Part shown: piece after piece, positions 38,280 to 48,080 of the stretch
Layout of the letters: each line of letters begins with the position of its first letter
Position numbering within the stretch: the stretch's first letter is position 1
Source: JAKZVK01 sp965248255
GTDB lineage: Bacteria > Acidobacteriota > Terriglobia > Bryobacterales > UBA6623
Length of the DNA: 64,000 nucleotides
Assembly: GCA_965248255.1 (NCBI GenBank)
Contig: CBDFIW010000004.1
Location: 558,001 to 622,000, forward strand
Reading direction: 5' to 3'
The notes under the pieces: model-generated
Told to the model about the DNA's origin: nothing
What the model saw: only the letters and a program-made list of their open reading frames with translations
The model's database searches: none
Program-made: the position numbers and the translations under genes

Positions 38280-39551
38280 CTAGTGGTCTGCAATGCCCCC
38301 ATCGGGGAACCGAAGCTGCTGGCGGATGTGGGGCGTGTAAGGCCGCTTCGCCGCCACCGCTTCGTCGAAACCGACGCCGAGGCCGGGCTTGTCAGGCGGA
38401 AGAGCGAAACCCTGTTCGTAGGTTGGCCTCCCACCTTGGAACAGGTCGTCCCAGAAGGGGTCCTGCCCGCGATGACTGATTTCCTGGATCGCGAAACTGG
38501 GCGTCGAGAAGTCAGCGTGCAGTGAGGCCATCGTGCTGACGTTGCTCTGCGGGTTGTGCGGTGCTAGCTCAATCCGATGCGCCTCGCCAATGAGACCGAT
38601 CTTCTTCAACTCCGAGATCCCGCCGCAATGGACGACGTCGGGCTGCAGGAAGTCCACCAGATGCCGCTCGCAAATCTCACTGAAGCCCCACTTCGTGAAC
38701 AACCGCTCCCCTGTCGCCAGAGGGATGGTCGTCTTGCTACGAAGGTACGCCAGCTCATCGATGTCCTCGATCTGGGTTGCCTCCTCGACAAAGTAGGGCG
38801 CGTACTCCTCAGCGCGCGTGCAGAAGTCGACCGCCATAGTCGGTGCTGCTTTGCCGTGGACGTCGATGCAGATGCGGAAGTCATCACCGACCGCTTCCCG
38901 CACCGCTTTGAGATTGGCTATGCCTTCGCGCACCGAGCCCACCCGCTCGATCACGTCGTTGTGCGTCGTGACAAAGCCGCCCTTGCAAGCCGTCCAACCG
39001 TCCTGCTTCACCTGGAGCCAGTTCTGGGCGTACTCCTCGGGCGAGCGTCCGCCGGCGTGGACGTACATCTGCACGCGCTCGCGGGCCTTGCCGCCGAGCA
39101 ACATCCAGATCGGCTGGCCCAGCGCCTGTCCGAGAATGTCCCACAACGCGATCTCGACGGCGCTTACGGCCGAGTTGAGAATCGGACCGCCACGCCAGCG
39201 CGCCCATCGGAACATCGCTTGCCAGTGCATCTCAATGTCGGTGGGATCGCGGCCGACCAGATAGCGTTTGTGCTCCCCGACGGCTGCGGCCATCGTCTTG
39301 GCCTTGCTGGTAACGGAGCCTTCGCCCGTGCCGACGATGCCCTGGTTCGTGAAGATCCTCACGAAGACGTAGTTGGAGCTGTTCGGCTTGCCGCTGCGGC
39401 TCACGATGTAGGTCTTGAGATCCGTGACCTTCAAATTGAGCGGCTTGGCCTTGGCGCTCGCTTGCGCCAGCAGTCCCTCCGGGCCGCTGAAGGCCGCTAA
39501 GCTTGCACTCGCTGCCGCGGCAGCCGTTTGCAGGAAATCACGTCGTGTCAT
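38280..39551 (-). CDS. Enolase-superfamily sugar-acid dehydratase-like enzyme, Tat-exported
   Basis: The 423-aa protein starts MTRRDFLQTAAAAASASLAA, a twin-arginine signal. The mature enzyme has the capping domain (VGTGEGSVTSKAKTMAAAV) and a barrel with metal ligands in CIDVHGKAAPTM (Asp), YFVEEATQIED (Glu) and LATGERLFTKWGF (Glu). The histidine in ELAPHNPQSNVS is the likely base. The DVHG and APHNP motifs fit the galactonate/mannonate dehydratase branch rather than true mandelate racemase; the substrate is not determined. Export of such enzymes is common in acidobacteria and planctomycetes. The upstream side holds an EamA remnant. Confidence 0.9.
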   Translation of the reverse strand: MTRRDFLQTAAAAASASLAAFSGPEGLLAQASAKAKPLNLKVTDLKTYIVSRSGKPNSSNYVFVRIFTNQGIVGTGEGSVTSKAKTMAAAVGEHKRYLVGRDPTDIEMHWQAMFRWARWRGGPILNSAVSAVEIALWDILGQALGQPIWMLLGGKARERVQMYVHAGGRSPEEYAQNWLQVKQDGWTACKGGFVTTHNDVIERVGSVREGIANLKAVREAVGDDFRICIDVHGKAAPTMAVDFCTRAEEYAPYFVEEATQIEDIDELAYLRSKTTIPLATGERLFTKWGFSEICERHLVDFLQPDVVHCGGISELKKIGLIGEAHRIELAPHNPQSNVSTMASLHADFSTPSFAIQEISHRGQDPFWDDLFQGGRPTYEQGFALPPDKPGLGVGFDEAVAAKRPYTPHIRQQLRFPDGGIADH

Positions 39552-39771
39552 GGTTATGCTCCAGGAAGGTTAACGACAAGCACTCACGCTTGTCGGACGG
39601 CTTGCAGTGCGCGGCTGGGCCAACACCGGCGGTAACAGCCTTGGCTGCCAGCCACCAAGCAAGGCCGGCAACGATCAGCACAGCTCCAACCAGCGTCTGA
39701 AACCCAATCGTCTCGCCCAGAAGAGTGTACTCGATCAGCGTACCGACCATCGGTGAAAAAAATGGCTCAGC
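39538..39771 (-). pseudogene. C-terminal remnant of an EamA-family transporter
   Basis: Only the last two membrane helices remain (FFSPMVGTLIEYTLLGETIG; LVGAVLIVAGLAWWLAAKAV). EamA transporters normally have ten helices and about 300 residues. Upstream of 39771 the frame carries repeat-rich, non-membrane sequence. The frame ends a few bases inside the dehydratase gene. Confidence 0.7.
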
Positions 39772-40206
39772 GCCAGTGCGATGCGGGATGCTCTCCAAGA
39801 GGCAGTCGCGGACCCACGGTTCCACCTGACGGCCGCTTCGCGGCTGCCGCACCGGACCCTCGCTAGAAACGCACACTGCCGCGTCTGCGTGCGGCACAAG
39901 AGCCGAGCAGGGCTCGGCTCGGCACGCCACGGGCGTGCGCCACGTACGGAGCGGCCCTTATCTCGGGGACCCAAGGTTCCGCCCGACGGCTCCACCGTTG
40001 GCTATGATCCTTCCGTTCCGCTTCGCGGACTCGGGTCCTGTGCGGTTTGGCAGACCGAGGTCGGAGTGATGTTTGTCGTCAGGCCGGTGCGGTCACCCCA
40101 TCGTGGTCGGGAGCGCCAGGTGGGCGAGACATGGCGCCGAGACGCTAACTGGGACAAGTCAGCAGCATGCCGCTCCCCGGGGTAACAGATCGCTCCTTGG
40201 CCGGCG
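39772..40206. other. Gene-free stretch with repeat-like sequence
   Basis: No supported gene. It contains short GC-rich inverted sequences such as GGCACGCCACGGGCGTGCGCC near 39921, resembling the other palindromic intergenic DNA of this genome. Confidence 0.4.
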
Positions 40207-40629
40207 CTAGGAATCTAGGCGTCGTTTGCCCGCCACGCGCCCAAGCAACCAGACCAGCGCAACAGTCAGGAGGCAACCGACGCTTTGATACATGGGCAGC
40301 ACGACGAAGATCAGCCCTCCGTAAGTGAGAGGCCGCGAATAGATCACGGTCACAATCTGCCAGACCCCAAAAGCTATGACAGCACACGAACCCAGCAGCA
40401 CAACGATTGCCTGCCCACGGCTTTCCGTCCTCAGCCGGGTCACGACCGCAAGAAGCCCGTACGGCAGCAGATCCCACAAAGCCACGAGCACAAACGCGAA
40501 CCACTGGCTCAAGCTGCGGCTGGAATTCCACCCCGAGTAGACGAGCGATACGAGCGTGAAAAGAGCGGCGCTGACGAGGAGTATGAGCGTGGCCCTACTC
40601 AGTTGCTGCACAACCCGGTCGCTCGGCAT
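40207..40629 (-). CDS. Four-helix membrane protein
   Basis: The 140-aa protein starts MPSDRVVQQLSRATLILLVS and has four hydrophobic segments (ATLILLVSAALFTLVSLVY, FAFVLVALWDLLPYGLLAVV, AIVVLLGSCAVIAFGVWQIV, SVGCLLTVALVWLLGRVAG) and a short basic tail. No motif points to a function. A 12-codon longer frame is open but is arginine-rich. It is divergent from the M36 peptidase gene, with the intervening 170 bases holding that gene's putative promoter. Confidence 0.65.
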   Translation of the reverse strand: MPSDRVVQQLSRATLILLVSAALFTLVSLVYSGWNSSRSLSQWFAFVLVALWDLLPYGLLAVVTRLRTESRGQAIVVLLGSCAVIAFGVWQIVTVIYSRPLTYGGLIFVVLPMYQSVGCLLTVALVWLLGRVAGKRRLDS

Positions 40630-40697
40630 CGCTCCCAGCGTAACGGAAGGCGAACGCAGGCGCACGACATGCTCTGCCCGCGCCGGCGGCCGTCTTG

Positions 40698-40768
40698 TTG
40701 CTTCGCAGCCTGGGGTCGGCTATCCTGTCCGTGCCAGAACGGCCAAAAAGGAAATCCTGGTTCAGGGG
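40698..40768 (+). promoter_or_regulatory. Putative promoter and conserved 5' leader of the M36 peptidase gene
   Basis: TTGCTT (40698-40703), 17 bases, TATCCT (40721-40726), then a leader CCGTGCCAGAACGGCC...CCTGGTTCAGGGG (40729-40768). Almost the same leader precedes the CHRD gene at 48754-48793, after TATACT. Confidence 0.5.
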
Positions 40769-43102
40769 AAGCCGCAGTTACCGGCTTCCAAGGGATACCG
40801 CCGTGAAACACCTTTACCTCAGAACGATCCCTCTAACATTTGCCTGTCTGCTTGCGTCGGCACAAGTTCGGACACCTGTTGACAAAGGCGAACCCTCGCA
40901 AGAGCAAGTTCAGAAGGCTGCTGAAAAGCAGTCGGCTTCCGATTTCGACATCCGGCACCGACAGCGGGCTAACACCTCACCGGACGCAGGGGGGTCGAAG
41001 GCCCCGGATCGGACGCTGATCCGGCAGCGGAAGGCGAAAGTAGAAGCCTACCGTGCGTCGTCAGCGGCTGACGGCGGAAGGGGCCTCCGACTGAGTATCA
41101 ATTTGTTTGGGTTCCCGAAATCGCTGTCCAATGCGGCTGAACCGCTCAGCCCCCCTCGACGGACGATCCGGTCGAGGTCGCCAAGGGTTTTCTTCGAACC
41201 CGCGAGGACCTGTTCGGGTTGAGCGACGGAGACCTCGAAGGCCTCAGGCTTGTCGGCAAAGACGCTTCTTCGAGCGGCCTCGTATTCCTTCATTTCACTC
41301 AATCGGTAGGCGGCATCGATGTCTACCAAGGCCACGTGAAGGTCACTTTGAACGCGGTGGGCCAGGTGATCCAAGCCGGCGTGGGAGATATCATTCCACG
41401 ACTACAGTTGACTACCAAGCCGGTATTGTCCGCACAGGACGCGGTTCTGGCGGCGTTCAAGCTCCTGGGGCTCGACCCGCCCTCCGAGCTGGACCCCCTG
41501 CCTTCCCCTCAGGCTCGGCACACCTACTTTCGCAACCCCGCCGGTGATCAATACAACCCGATCCGGGTGGAGCTATCGATTCTTCCCCTGACGGTATCGT
41601 CGGTGCGGCTCGCCTACAGACTCTTTCTGGAGGTGGGGGGAGCACAATCCTACGAGATATTGGTCGACGCCCAAGATGGCCGGCTGCTGGTTCGCCACAG
41701 TCTGACCGACTCAGTGGGTCAGGCTCGCGTTTGGAGAAAGTCTCCGGTCGCCGGCGGTCGTGAACTGGTCGATTTCCCTGACGGTTGGCTCCCCGCCGCC
41801 GGCACGGTGACGACCGGCAACAATGTCGACGCCTACCTCGACACGGATGGCGATGACGTGCCCGATTCGGAGGTGCTCCCCAATATTGAGAGCGGACGGG
41901 CGAGGAGTGCTGCCCAGTTATTCGACTTCCCGGCCGCTGAGGGCAACATCGGGGCCAATCCCAGAAACTTCAAGCCCGCCGCGGTGACGAACTTGTTCTA
42001 CCTGGCCAATGAGGGTCGCGATTACTTCTATGGCCTGGGGTTTACCGAGACAGCGGGCAACTTTCAGACCGACAACTTGGGACTCGGGGGCGAAGAGAAT
42101 GACGCCGTCCTGGCAGAGTCACAGGATGGGATCAACGGCGCCTCTTTCCGCACCGCCCCTGACGGACTGCCGGGCCGCATGCGGATGGGGATTTTCACGC
42201 GAGGTACGGAGACAGAAAACGACGATCTCGACACCTCTTACGACGCCCAGGTCGTGATTCACGAATACGGGCATGGTGTGACGACCCGGATCGTAGGCGG
42301 CCCCGACGAGGTGAGCTGTCTTCGAGGGACTCAGTCTCGAGGGCTGGGCGAGGGCTGGTCCGATTACTTCTCTAACGGCTATACCGATGACCCGGTTCAG
42401 GGTGCTTATCCCTCAGGAAATAACGAACGCGGAATTCGAAGGCAAAGCTACGAAGGGTATACCTTCACCTACGAAGATCTTGGGAATGACGGCTTCGACG
42501 CCCCGCAGGATGAAGGGGAAATCTGGGCCGCCACGCTGTGGGACCTGCGAAATGAGCTCGGACAGGGCGCGATCGACCAGCTCGCCCTGGATGGTGTCAA
42601 ACTGACCCCCTGTAATCCCACCTTTATCGATGCGCGGGACGCGATCCTAACTGCGCAGCAGGCGACAAAAGGCGCCCCGACGCGCGCCACACTATGGGAA
42701 AGTTTTGCCCGCCATGGCCTAGGACACTCGGCGAGCGGCTTCGATGGCACTCTGTTCGAGGGCACAGTCTACAACGCCGCATTCGACCTGCCTCCGGACC
42801 TTCAGCCGGGCAACCAGAATCCAGTGATCACCAGCCGTCCCTCTCCGGTGCCGGGCGTGGGCGATGCCTATGTTTACGAGATTGAAGCGATGGATCCGGA
42901 TGGCGACACCCTCAATTACGAACTGACCGAAGGGCCGGACGGGATGACCGTTGACCCCGCCAGCGGCCTGGCTCAGTGGACGGCGACTTTCACTGAGCAG
43001 CGGGTCAAGGTCAACGTCACCGATGGAAACGGCGGCAGGGTCATCCACGGCTTCCGTATTCCCACGCTGACTCGGTTGACGCCCGGGCAGGCGGTGACGA
43101 TC

Positions 43103-43127
43103 GGGGGGGGGGGGGGGGGGGGGGGGG
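43103..43127. repeat. G25 homopolymer inside the M36 peptidase gene
   Basis: Twenty-five consecutive G bases. The reading frame before the tract and the PPC-domain frame after it differ by one; 24 or 27 G would join them as a glycine run. Such a length is far outside chance in this DNA. Confidence 0.9.
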
Positions 43128-43921
43128 CTGGAAGGGTCCCTTGGACCAGCAGAGTTCGAAGTTCCGGCAGGGACGCTTGTTGTTCAAGTAAAACTTCGGA
43201 GCGGTACCGGGGATCCGGATTTTGTGCTGGCGGGCCCCGACGGGGGGCTGAGAGTGTCACTGGGCGCGGGCACGTCTCAGACTTTCTCGGTCTCCTCGCC
43301 TCAACCCGGGCTATGGGCGATTGTGGTCATCGCTGCAAGCACCTACGCTGACGTATCGCTGGAGGCATCCTTTCCCGTTCCCACCCTGATCGACCCGAAC
43401 GGCGAGTGGACGGATCTCTCGGGCGAGAAAACGAGTGAGACGTTTTATCGCGTGACCGTGCCGCCTGGAGCTGCCTCGTTCATGGTCTCGACCGACGGCG
43501 GGACGGGAGACGTGGATCTCTACGTGAACAGAAACCAGGTGGCTGTGTGCTCTGGATTCGGCGCATTGCTATTCGGCCAATGTGTCTTCGAGGAATTCTC
43601 GTTCGAGCTCGGCAATGCAGATTCGATCGAGATCGACAACCCGGAGCCCGGGGACTGGTTTGGAGTGGACCCCTGTGGCGAGGCCAAGAAAGTAGGGACG
43701 GGTCGCGGTTGACTGAAAAAGGATAGCGAATCCAGCCCAATGGGGGCATGATCAACTCATCCGGGGAAGCGGAGGCGGGCTCTGCTGGAGAGCAACCCAC
43801 CAAGGAATACCCGGCCGCAGACTCATCGCAACGATGAGGGCGGGGTGCTCGCCTACTGAGGCCGCATCCCGCCTTGTGCTGCGCCATCGGATCGATAGAT
43901 CTGCTCATGCCTTAAGAAAAC

Positions 43922-44752
43922 TCAGGCGGCGTTAGCCGCCTCTTCCCACAGCCGCTCATACTCTTGCGGCGGCCGATAGCCCAGCGCCGAATGCAATCGC
44001 GTACGATTGTATTCCCGCTCAATATAAGCGCCGATCTCGGCCTGCGCCTGGGCCAAACTTTCATACTCGCTGCAGTCGACTTCCTCGCTTTTCAAAGTCT
44101 TGAAAAAGCTTTCCACGTACGCGTTGTCCTGCGGGCAGCCCTTGCGGCTCATCGATATCCTCGCGCCCGCTTGCCGCAGGGTGGCTACATAAGCTTCCGC
44201 GGCGTACTGCGAACCTTGATCGGAATGATGAATCCAGCCCGGCGCCGGACGCCGGCTGCTCAACGCTTGTTGCAGCGCCGCCAGCGGCAATTCGGTTTTC
44301 AGGTTCGGACCCACGGCCCAGCCCACCACGCGCCGCGAATACACGTCCAACACCACCGCCACATAGACGAAGTGGTTTCCCAATCGTACGTAGCTGAGAT
44401 CGGAGCCCCACAGTTTGTTGGGACCCGTGGGTTGGAAATCGCGCGTCAGGTTTTCATAACGCCGCAGCGAGTGCTTCGAATCGGTCGTTCGCGGAACGGT
44501 GCGGCGACGTCGCCGCAAGAGCTTCTCTTCGCGCATCACCCGTTGCACGCGCTTGCGATTGACCAGCAGCTTTTGACGGCGCAGCTGTTGGGTCGTCCGC
44601 CGGGTGCCGTAGGCCGGATGGTCCAAGGCGGCGTGGACAATGGCCTGCCGCAGTTCCCCGACCTGCTCGCTGTCGGGTTTGGCCTGGCGGTAGAGGCTGG
44701 CTCGCGCCAGTCCGCTCAAGCGGCACAAATCGCGCGTGCTCAGCGTGCTCAT
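43922..44752 (-). CDS. IS3-family OrfB (catalytic integrase-like part)
   Basis: The 276-aa protein has the HTH_21-type start (HAALDHPAYGTRRTTQQLRR) and the DDE core: LWGSDLSYVRLG (Asp), WIHHSDQGSQYAAE (Asp) and NAYVESFFKTLKSEEV (Glu). It ends with the typical YNRTRLHSALGYRPPQEYER. All catalytic residues are present and the frame is intact. Confidence 0.95.
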   Translation of the reverse strand: MSTLSTRDLCRLSGLARASLYRQAKPDSEQVGELRQAIVHAALDHPAYGTRRTTQQLRRQKLLVNRKRVQRVMREEKLLRRRRRTVPRTTDSKHSLRRYENLTRDFQPTGPNKLWGSDLSYVRLGNHFVYVAVVLDVYSRRVVGWAVGPNLKTELPLAALQQALSSRRPAPGWIHHSDQGSQYAAEAYVATLRQAGARISMSRKGCPQDNAYVESFFKTLKSEEVDCSEYESLAQAQAEIGAYIEREYNRTRLHSALGYRPPQEYERLWEEAANAA

Positions 44753-45135
44753 GTTGCCTTGCCGCCTTGCGGCCCGTACTTCCTCAGCGACGCGCCGGTT
44801 CCACTGACGATGCTCGGCCGGCGCAGATCCTCGACACGCCGCAAGGCTGCGGACAAAAAATCAATCTCCATGGCCTGGCGGCCGACTTTGCGTTCCAGCT
44901 CCGCGAGGCGGGCCTGGGCTTCGTGGCCGGGCTCGACACGGGCGCTGCCGCCGGGACGCCGCCCCGCGCCGGGAAAGGCTCCCTCGACGCCGTAGCGCTC
45001 GACTTGTGCCAGCCAGTCGTAGAGCTTTTCGCGCTTCACCTCCAGCTCGCGCGCGAGAGCCGAGCCGGACTCGCCGGCTTCGAGCCGCCGGACGGCCGCC
45101 AGCTTGAACTCCTTCGTGAATCGTCTTCGAGACAA
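44749..45135 (-). CDS. IS3-family OrfA (DNA-binding part of the transposase)
   Basis: A 128-aa protein starting MSRRRFTKEFKLAAVRRLEA, the usual helix-turn-helix of IS3 OrfA (ALARELEVKREKLYDWLAQV), followed by a coiled region (AQARLAELERKVGRQAMEID). Its last bases overlap the OrfB start by four (44749-44752), so OrfB may be made by coupled restart; in most IS3 elements a -1 frameshift fuses the two. Confidence 0.93.
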   Translation of the reverse strand: MSRRRFTKEFKLAAVRRLEAGESGSALARELEVKREKLYDWLAQVERYGVEGAFPGAGRRPGGSARVEPGHEAQARLAELERKVGRQAMEIDFLSAALRRVEDLRRPSIVSGTGASLRKYGPQGGKAT

Positions 45136-46171
45136 TCGAACCTCCTTACCGTTCCCTGGTTCATTGTCCCTTCTCTACTGGTCTCGCTTTTCGGGTCCAT
45201 TCCAGGTTTATTGATCTCTTCGCGTTTGAGAGCTACTCGGGTGTCACGTTAACAACGGTTACGATGCTGGGGGACACCCGTATCTTCGATGGCGGTGTCG
45301 GATTGGCGACTCAGACACCCCTGATCACCACCATCTCGCCCAATTCGATCATTACCGTGGCAGGGGAAAGCTTCGCGCCTGCGGGCACATCTGTTGTGAG
45401 TCCCGAGTTGGATGAGGAGGGACGCGTGTCCATGAACCTGGCCGACACTTGCCTGGAAATCAACGGAGACCGCTCACGGATGTTTGCCGTACTCAATCAT
45501 CAAATCAACGCCCAAGCGTCAGAGATGTTGACGCCTGGCAACGGCGAAGTTGTGGTAGTTCGCGGCTGTGATACCGACGATGAGCAGCGGAGCGAACCGA
45601 TGAGCGCGGTCGTGGAGGACGTTTCTCCTGGGTTCTTTAACTTCATCAACAACCTCGACGGAGTCAATCCGCTCGCCGCGCTGCACGGGGACGGGACGGG
45701 CCTGGTGGGCGAGCCGGGCTTGATCCCGGGTGCCGAGTTTACCGAGGCCGAACCCGATGAGTTGGTCAGCTTCTTCGGGACTGGGTTTGGCGAGACCGAG
45801 CCACCGCTTGCCGCCGGCGAGATTCCGAGTGAAGTGCTGCCGGAGTCAAACGGCCAGGCGCCTCTGGTCAACGAGGTGACCTTCACCATCGACGGCGTTC
45901 CCGTTCCTCCCGGGGATCTGCTCTACGCCGGAGCAGCTCCGTGTTGCGCCGGGCTGCAGCAGTTCGTGGTGAAGATTGACAGCAACGCGAGAGACGGGAA
46001 TCTTCCCGTTCGAGCGACGGTGAACGGAGTCTCGACTCCGGAGGGTCCCTATGTGACGGCGAAGCGGCGCTGAGGCGATGACTCAGTAAGGCCCGCTCAG
46101 GCCTCGCCGGCGGCTTGTCGGCAACCTTCTCCCGCACGGCACGCCCTGGCCTGCCGCTACACCCCTACAGT

Positions 46172-47692
46172 TCACTCGCCCCCCGCCCGCATGTCGTAAC
46201 ACAGCAGCCGCGGCGAACTCCCGTCCAGCGTCCCGCGAGTGTTCTGACTCACGTAGAGCAACCCGCGGCTCAAGACCGGCAGCGCCCAAGTCTCTCGTGC
46301 CTTGAAGAGCGAAGCCCGTGACAGCATCTTCCAGCCTTCGGGCGTGAGGTCGAGCCAGAGCAAGTGGCCGTGTTCGCCGAGCGCCAGAAACCGTCCATCC
46401 ACAAGCAAGAGCGAGCCGCGGAAGGTGCTCTCGACGATCTCGCGTGTCTGCCCCCGGAGCTCGAACGTCTCCTTCCACTCGAGGACCGTGCGCCACATCT
46501 CTTTGCCGTTCTTGAGGTTCACGCAGGCCAGCGCGGCGTCCGGCTCGTTGCGGCCAGGGAAGGCGTAAAGATATCCGTCACGATGCACGGCAGTGTTCCA
46601 GTGCAGATCGAACATCTGGTTCGCCCAGACGACTTCGCGGCCGCCGCCCGGCAGAATGTCGAGCATCACCGCGCCGGTCTTATACGAGGCCGAAATGAAT
46701 ACCTGGTTGCCCACGATCGTAGGCGTCGACGCATTCACCGACTCGAAGCTCTTGCTGCGCCATGGGAAGGTCCAGTCTACTTTGCCGGTGGCCGGATCGA
46801 TCACCAACAGCCCTCCCGTTGGCGGACGGCTCTCCCCACCCGCGAACACGAACACCCGCCGCTTGCCGTGCACCGTCGCGGGCACGGGCGAACCGTAGCC
46901 TGGGCCCCACTCGGTTCCCGCGCCCCACACCATCTTGCCGGTGCGGCTATCGAAGGCCGCGACCGTCGGCCCGCCGGGCGCGCCGACGTTGACGATCAGC
47001 AGACCGTCCTCGACCAGCGGCGTGCCGGAGTTTCCGAAAAAGTCCTGCCGAACCTTGAACTCAGCCGCGATATCGCGCCTCCATAGCAACTCGCCCGTCT
47101 CGAGATTCAGGCAATGCAACTGCGTCAGCGCGCCGTAGATGTAGACGCGGTCGCCGTCAATCACCGGGCTGGCCCGCGGACCGTTGTTGTAGCCATAGCG
47201 GTCGCGGAAGTCCGTCGAGTATTCAAACTGCCAATACAGCTCGCCGGTTTCCGGATGAAGACACTCCACGCGTTCCACATCGCCGACCCGGTGTAGGTAC
47301 ACCAAGCGGTCCCCCGCGATTGCGGGCGACGTGTAGCTCGTCCCCTTCTTCAGTTCCCAAACCAGGGGCGGACCGTCGTCGGGCAAGTCTTTCAGCAGTT
47401 TCGTCTCGGTCGAGATCGGGGTGTGCTCAGGGCCCAGAAACGACGTCCAGTCGTGAGTGACCGCGCCTTCAGGCAGTGGTTTGGGCTTGGAATGAAACGT
47501 AACGTCCGGATGCGGTTTCGCTTCCGCAGCCTGCTTGCCCGAGAGCGCATGCGTTTCGGGAGGAGCGGGGTCTTGAAACCGCCGACCCTCAGCCTTCTGA
47601 TCCGCCGCCAACGACCGGCCGTTGCCGCACGAACCGGCCGCCAGCGGCACAACAAGGACCACAAGAACGGCAGTCAATCGCTGAACCGTCAT
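46172..47692 (-). CDS. PQQ-type beta-propeller lipoprotein
   Basis: The 506-aa protein starts MTVQRLTAVLVVLVVPLAAGSCGNG, with a lipobox-like AGSC, so it is probably exported and lipid-anchored. The mature part is an eight-bladed BamB/PQQ-like propeller; blades end in patterns such as HPETGELYWQFEYS, NLETGELLWRRDIA, DSRTGKMVWGAG, DPATGKVDWTFPW and NLKNGKEMWRTVL. Whether it binds PQQ cannot be seen. This type is common in acidobacteria next to secreted oxidases. Its start overlaps the end of the vapC remnant by four bases. Confidence 0.9.
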   Translation of the reverse strand: MTVQRLTAVLVVLVVPLAAGSCGNGRSLAADQKAEGRRFQDPAPPETHALSGKQAAEAKPHPDVTFHSKPKPLPEGAVTHDWTSFLGPEHTPISTETKLLKDLPDDGPPLVWELKKGTSYTSPAIAGDRLVYLHRVGDVERVECLHPETGELYWQFEYSTDFRDRYGYNNGPRASPVIDGDRVYIYGALTQLHCLNLETGELLWRRDIAAEFKVRQDFFGNSGTPLVEDGLLIVNVGAPGGPTVAAFDSRTGKMVWGAGTEWGPGYGSPVPATVHGKRRVFVFAGGESRPPTGGLLVIDPATGKVDWTFPWRSKSFESVNASTPTIVGNQVFISASYKTGAVMLDILPGGGREVVWANQMFDLHWNTAVHRDGYLYAFPGRNEPDAALACVNLKNGKEMWRTVLEWKETFELRGQTREIVESTFRGSLLLVDGRFLALGEHGHLLWLDLTPEGWKMLSRASLFKARETWALPVLSRGLLYVSQNTRGTLDGSSPRLLCYDMRAGGE

Positions 47693-47826
47693 ACGAGTGG
47701 AATCGTTACCGAGTTCGCGATTCTCTCACATGGAGAACGGCGGGGCGTTTCCGGCTCGGGCTTCGATCCGGGGGGCGTGAGGCTCGCGAAAAGAACCGCC
47801 GGCAGCGCCGACGTGTCAATTACCAT
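47689..47826 (-). pseudogene. vapC toxin remnant (first residues of a PIN domain)
   Basis: The ATG overlaps the VapB stop by one base, the normal vapBC arrangement. The first ~15 residues MVIDTSALPAVLFAS match a PIN-domain start with its first metal-binding Asp; after that the sequence is unrelated (PPGSKPEPETPRRSPCERIA) and stops after 45 residues. A PIN toxin has about 130. The toxin is therefore inactive here. Confidence 0.75.
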
Positions 47827-48080
47827 CAGCGAGGAAGCCCCTGCTCGTCATAGCCGAGAATCTCCTCTGGGCTCCGCTCGTCCAACACGGGCAAGGCCGC
47901 ACAGCGCTTTCGGATGGCCCGCAATTGATCGCGGAGTCGGGGCGTGGCGACTCTGCCTCGCTCGCGCTGCAGGCGCTCGCGAAGAGCCTTGATGACGGTT
48001 TCGGTAAGGCTCTCACCTGTTTGCGAGGCTAAGTCGCGTGCCAAGCGGCCAGCCTCAGGGTGCTTGATGCCCAGGGCCAT
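47826..48080 (-). CDS. vapB: VapB-type antitoxin (Rv0623-like), now without its toxin
   Basis: The 84-aa protein starts MALGIKHPEAGRLARDLASQ, then TGESLTETVIKALRERLQRE, the ribbon-helix-helix-like DNA-binding part, and a C-terminal toxin-binding tail (RCAALPVLDERSPEEILGYDEQGLPR). In intact systems it neutralises the VapC ribonuclease and represses its own operon. Only a stub of vapC follows. The frame upstream to 48215 is repeat DNA and was not included. Confidence 0.88.
   Translation of the reverse strand: MALGIKHPEAGRLARDLASQTGESLTETVIKALRERLQRERGRVATPRLRDQLRAIRKRCAALPVLDERSPEEILGYDEQGLPR

Larger units (their letters stand above)
43661..45204 (-). mobile_element. IS3-family insertion sequence, 1544 bp
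   Basis: Inverted ends TGGAGTGGACCCC (left) and TGGAATGGACCCG (right, other strand). Target duplication GGTT at 43657-43660 and 45205-45208. Two overlapping minus-strand frames encode OrfA and OrfB. About 260 bases at the left end are non-coding. It interrupts the M36 peptidase gene within the PPC region. Confidence 0.95.
40803..46073 (+). pseudogene. Secreted M36 (fungalysin-type) metallopeptidase with PPC and TIGR03437-like C-terminus, split by IS3 and frameshifted
   Basis: From GTG 40803 there is a signal peptide (MKHLYLRTIPLTFACLLASA). A lost base in the C6 run at 41150-41155 shifts the frame; the reading resumes as TDDPVEVAKGFLRTREDLFG. Then come an FTP-type propeptide (GGIDVYQGHVKVTLNAVGQ), the M36 domain with zinc site VVIHEYGHGVTTR and further Glu in LGEGWSDYFSNG, a cadherin-like repeat (PDGDTLNYELTEGPDGM), a G25 tract at 43103-43127, and a PPC domain (FYRVTVPPGAASFMVS). 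Removing 43661-45204 plus one GGTT gives GDWF-IDLFAFESYSG in frame, leading to the C-terminal Ig/TIGR03437-like part (45209-46073). The intact protein would be about 1240 aa and secreted. Confidence 0.88.
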
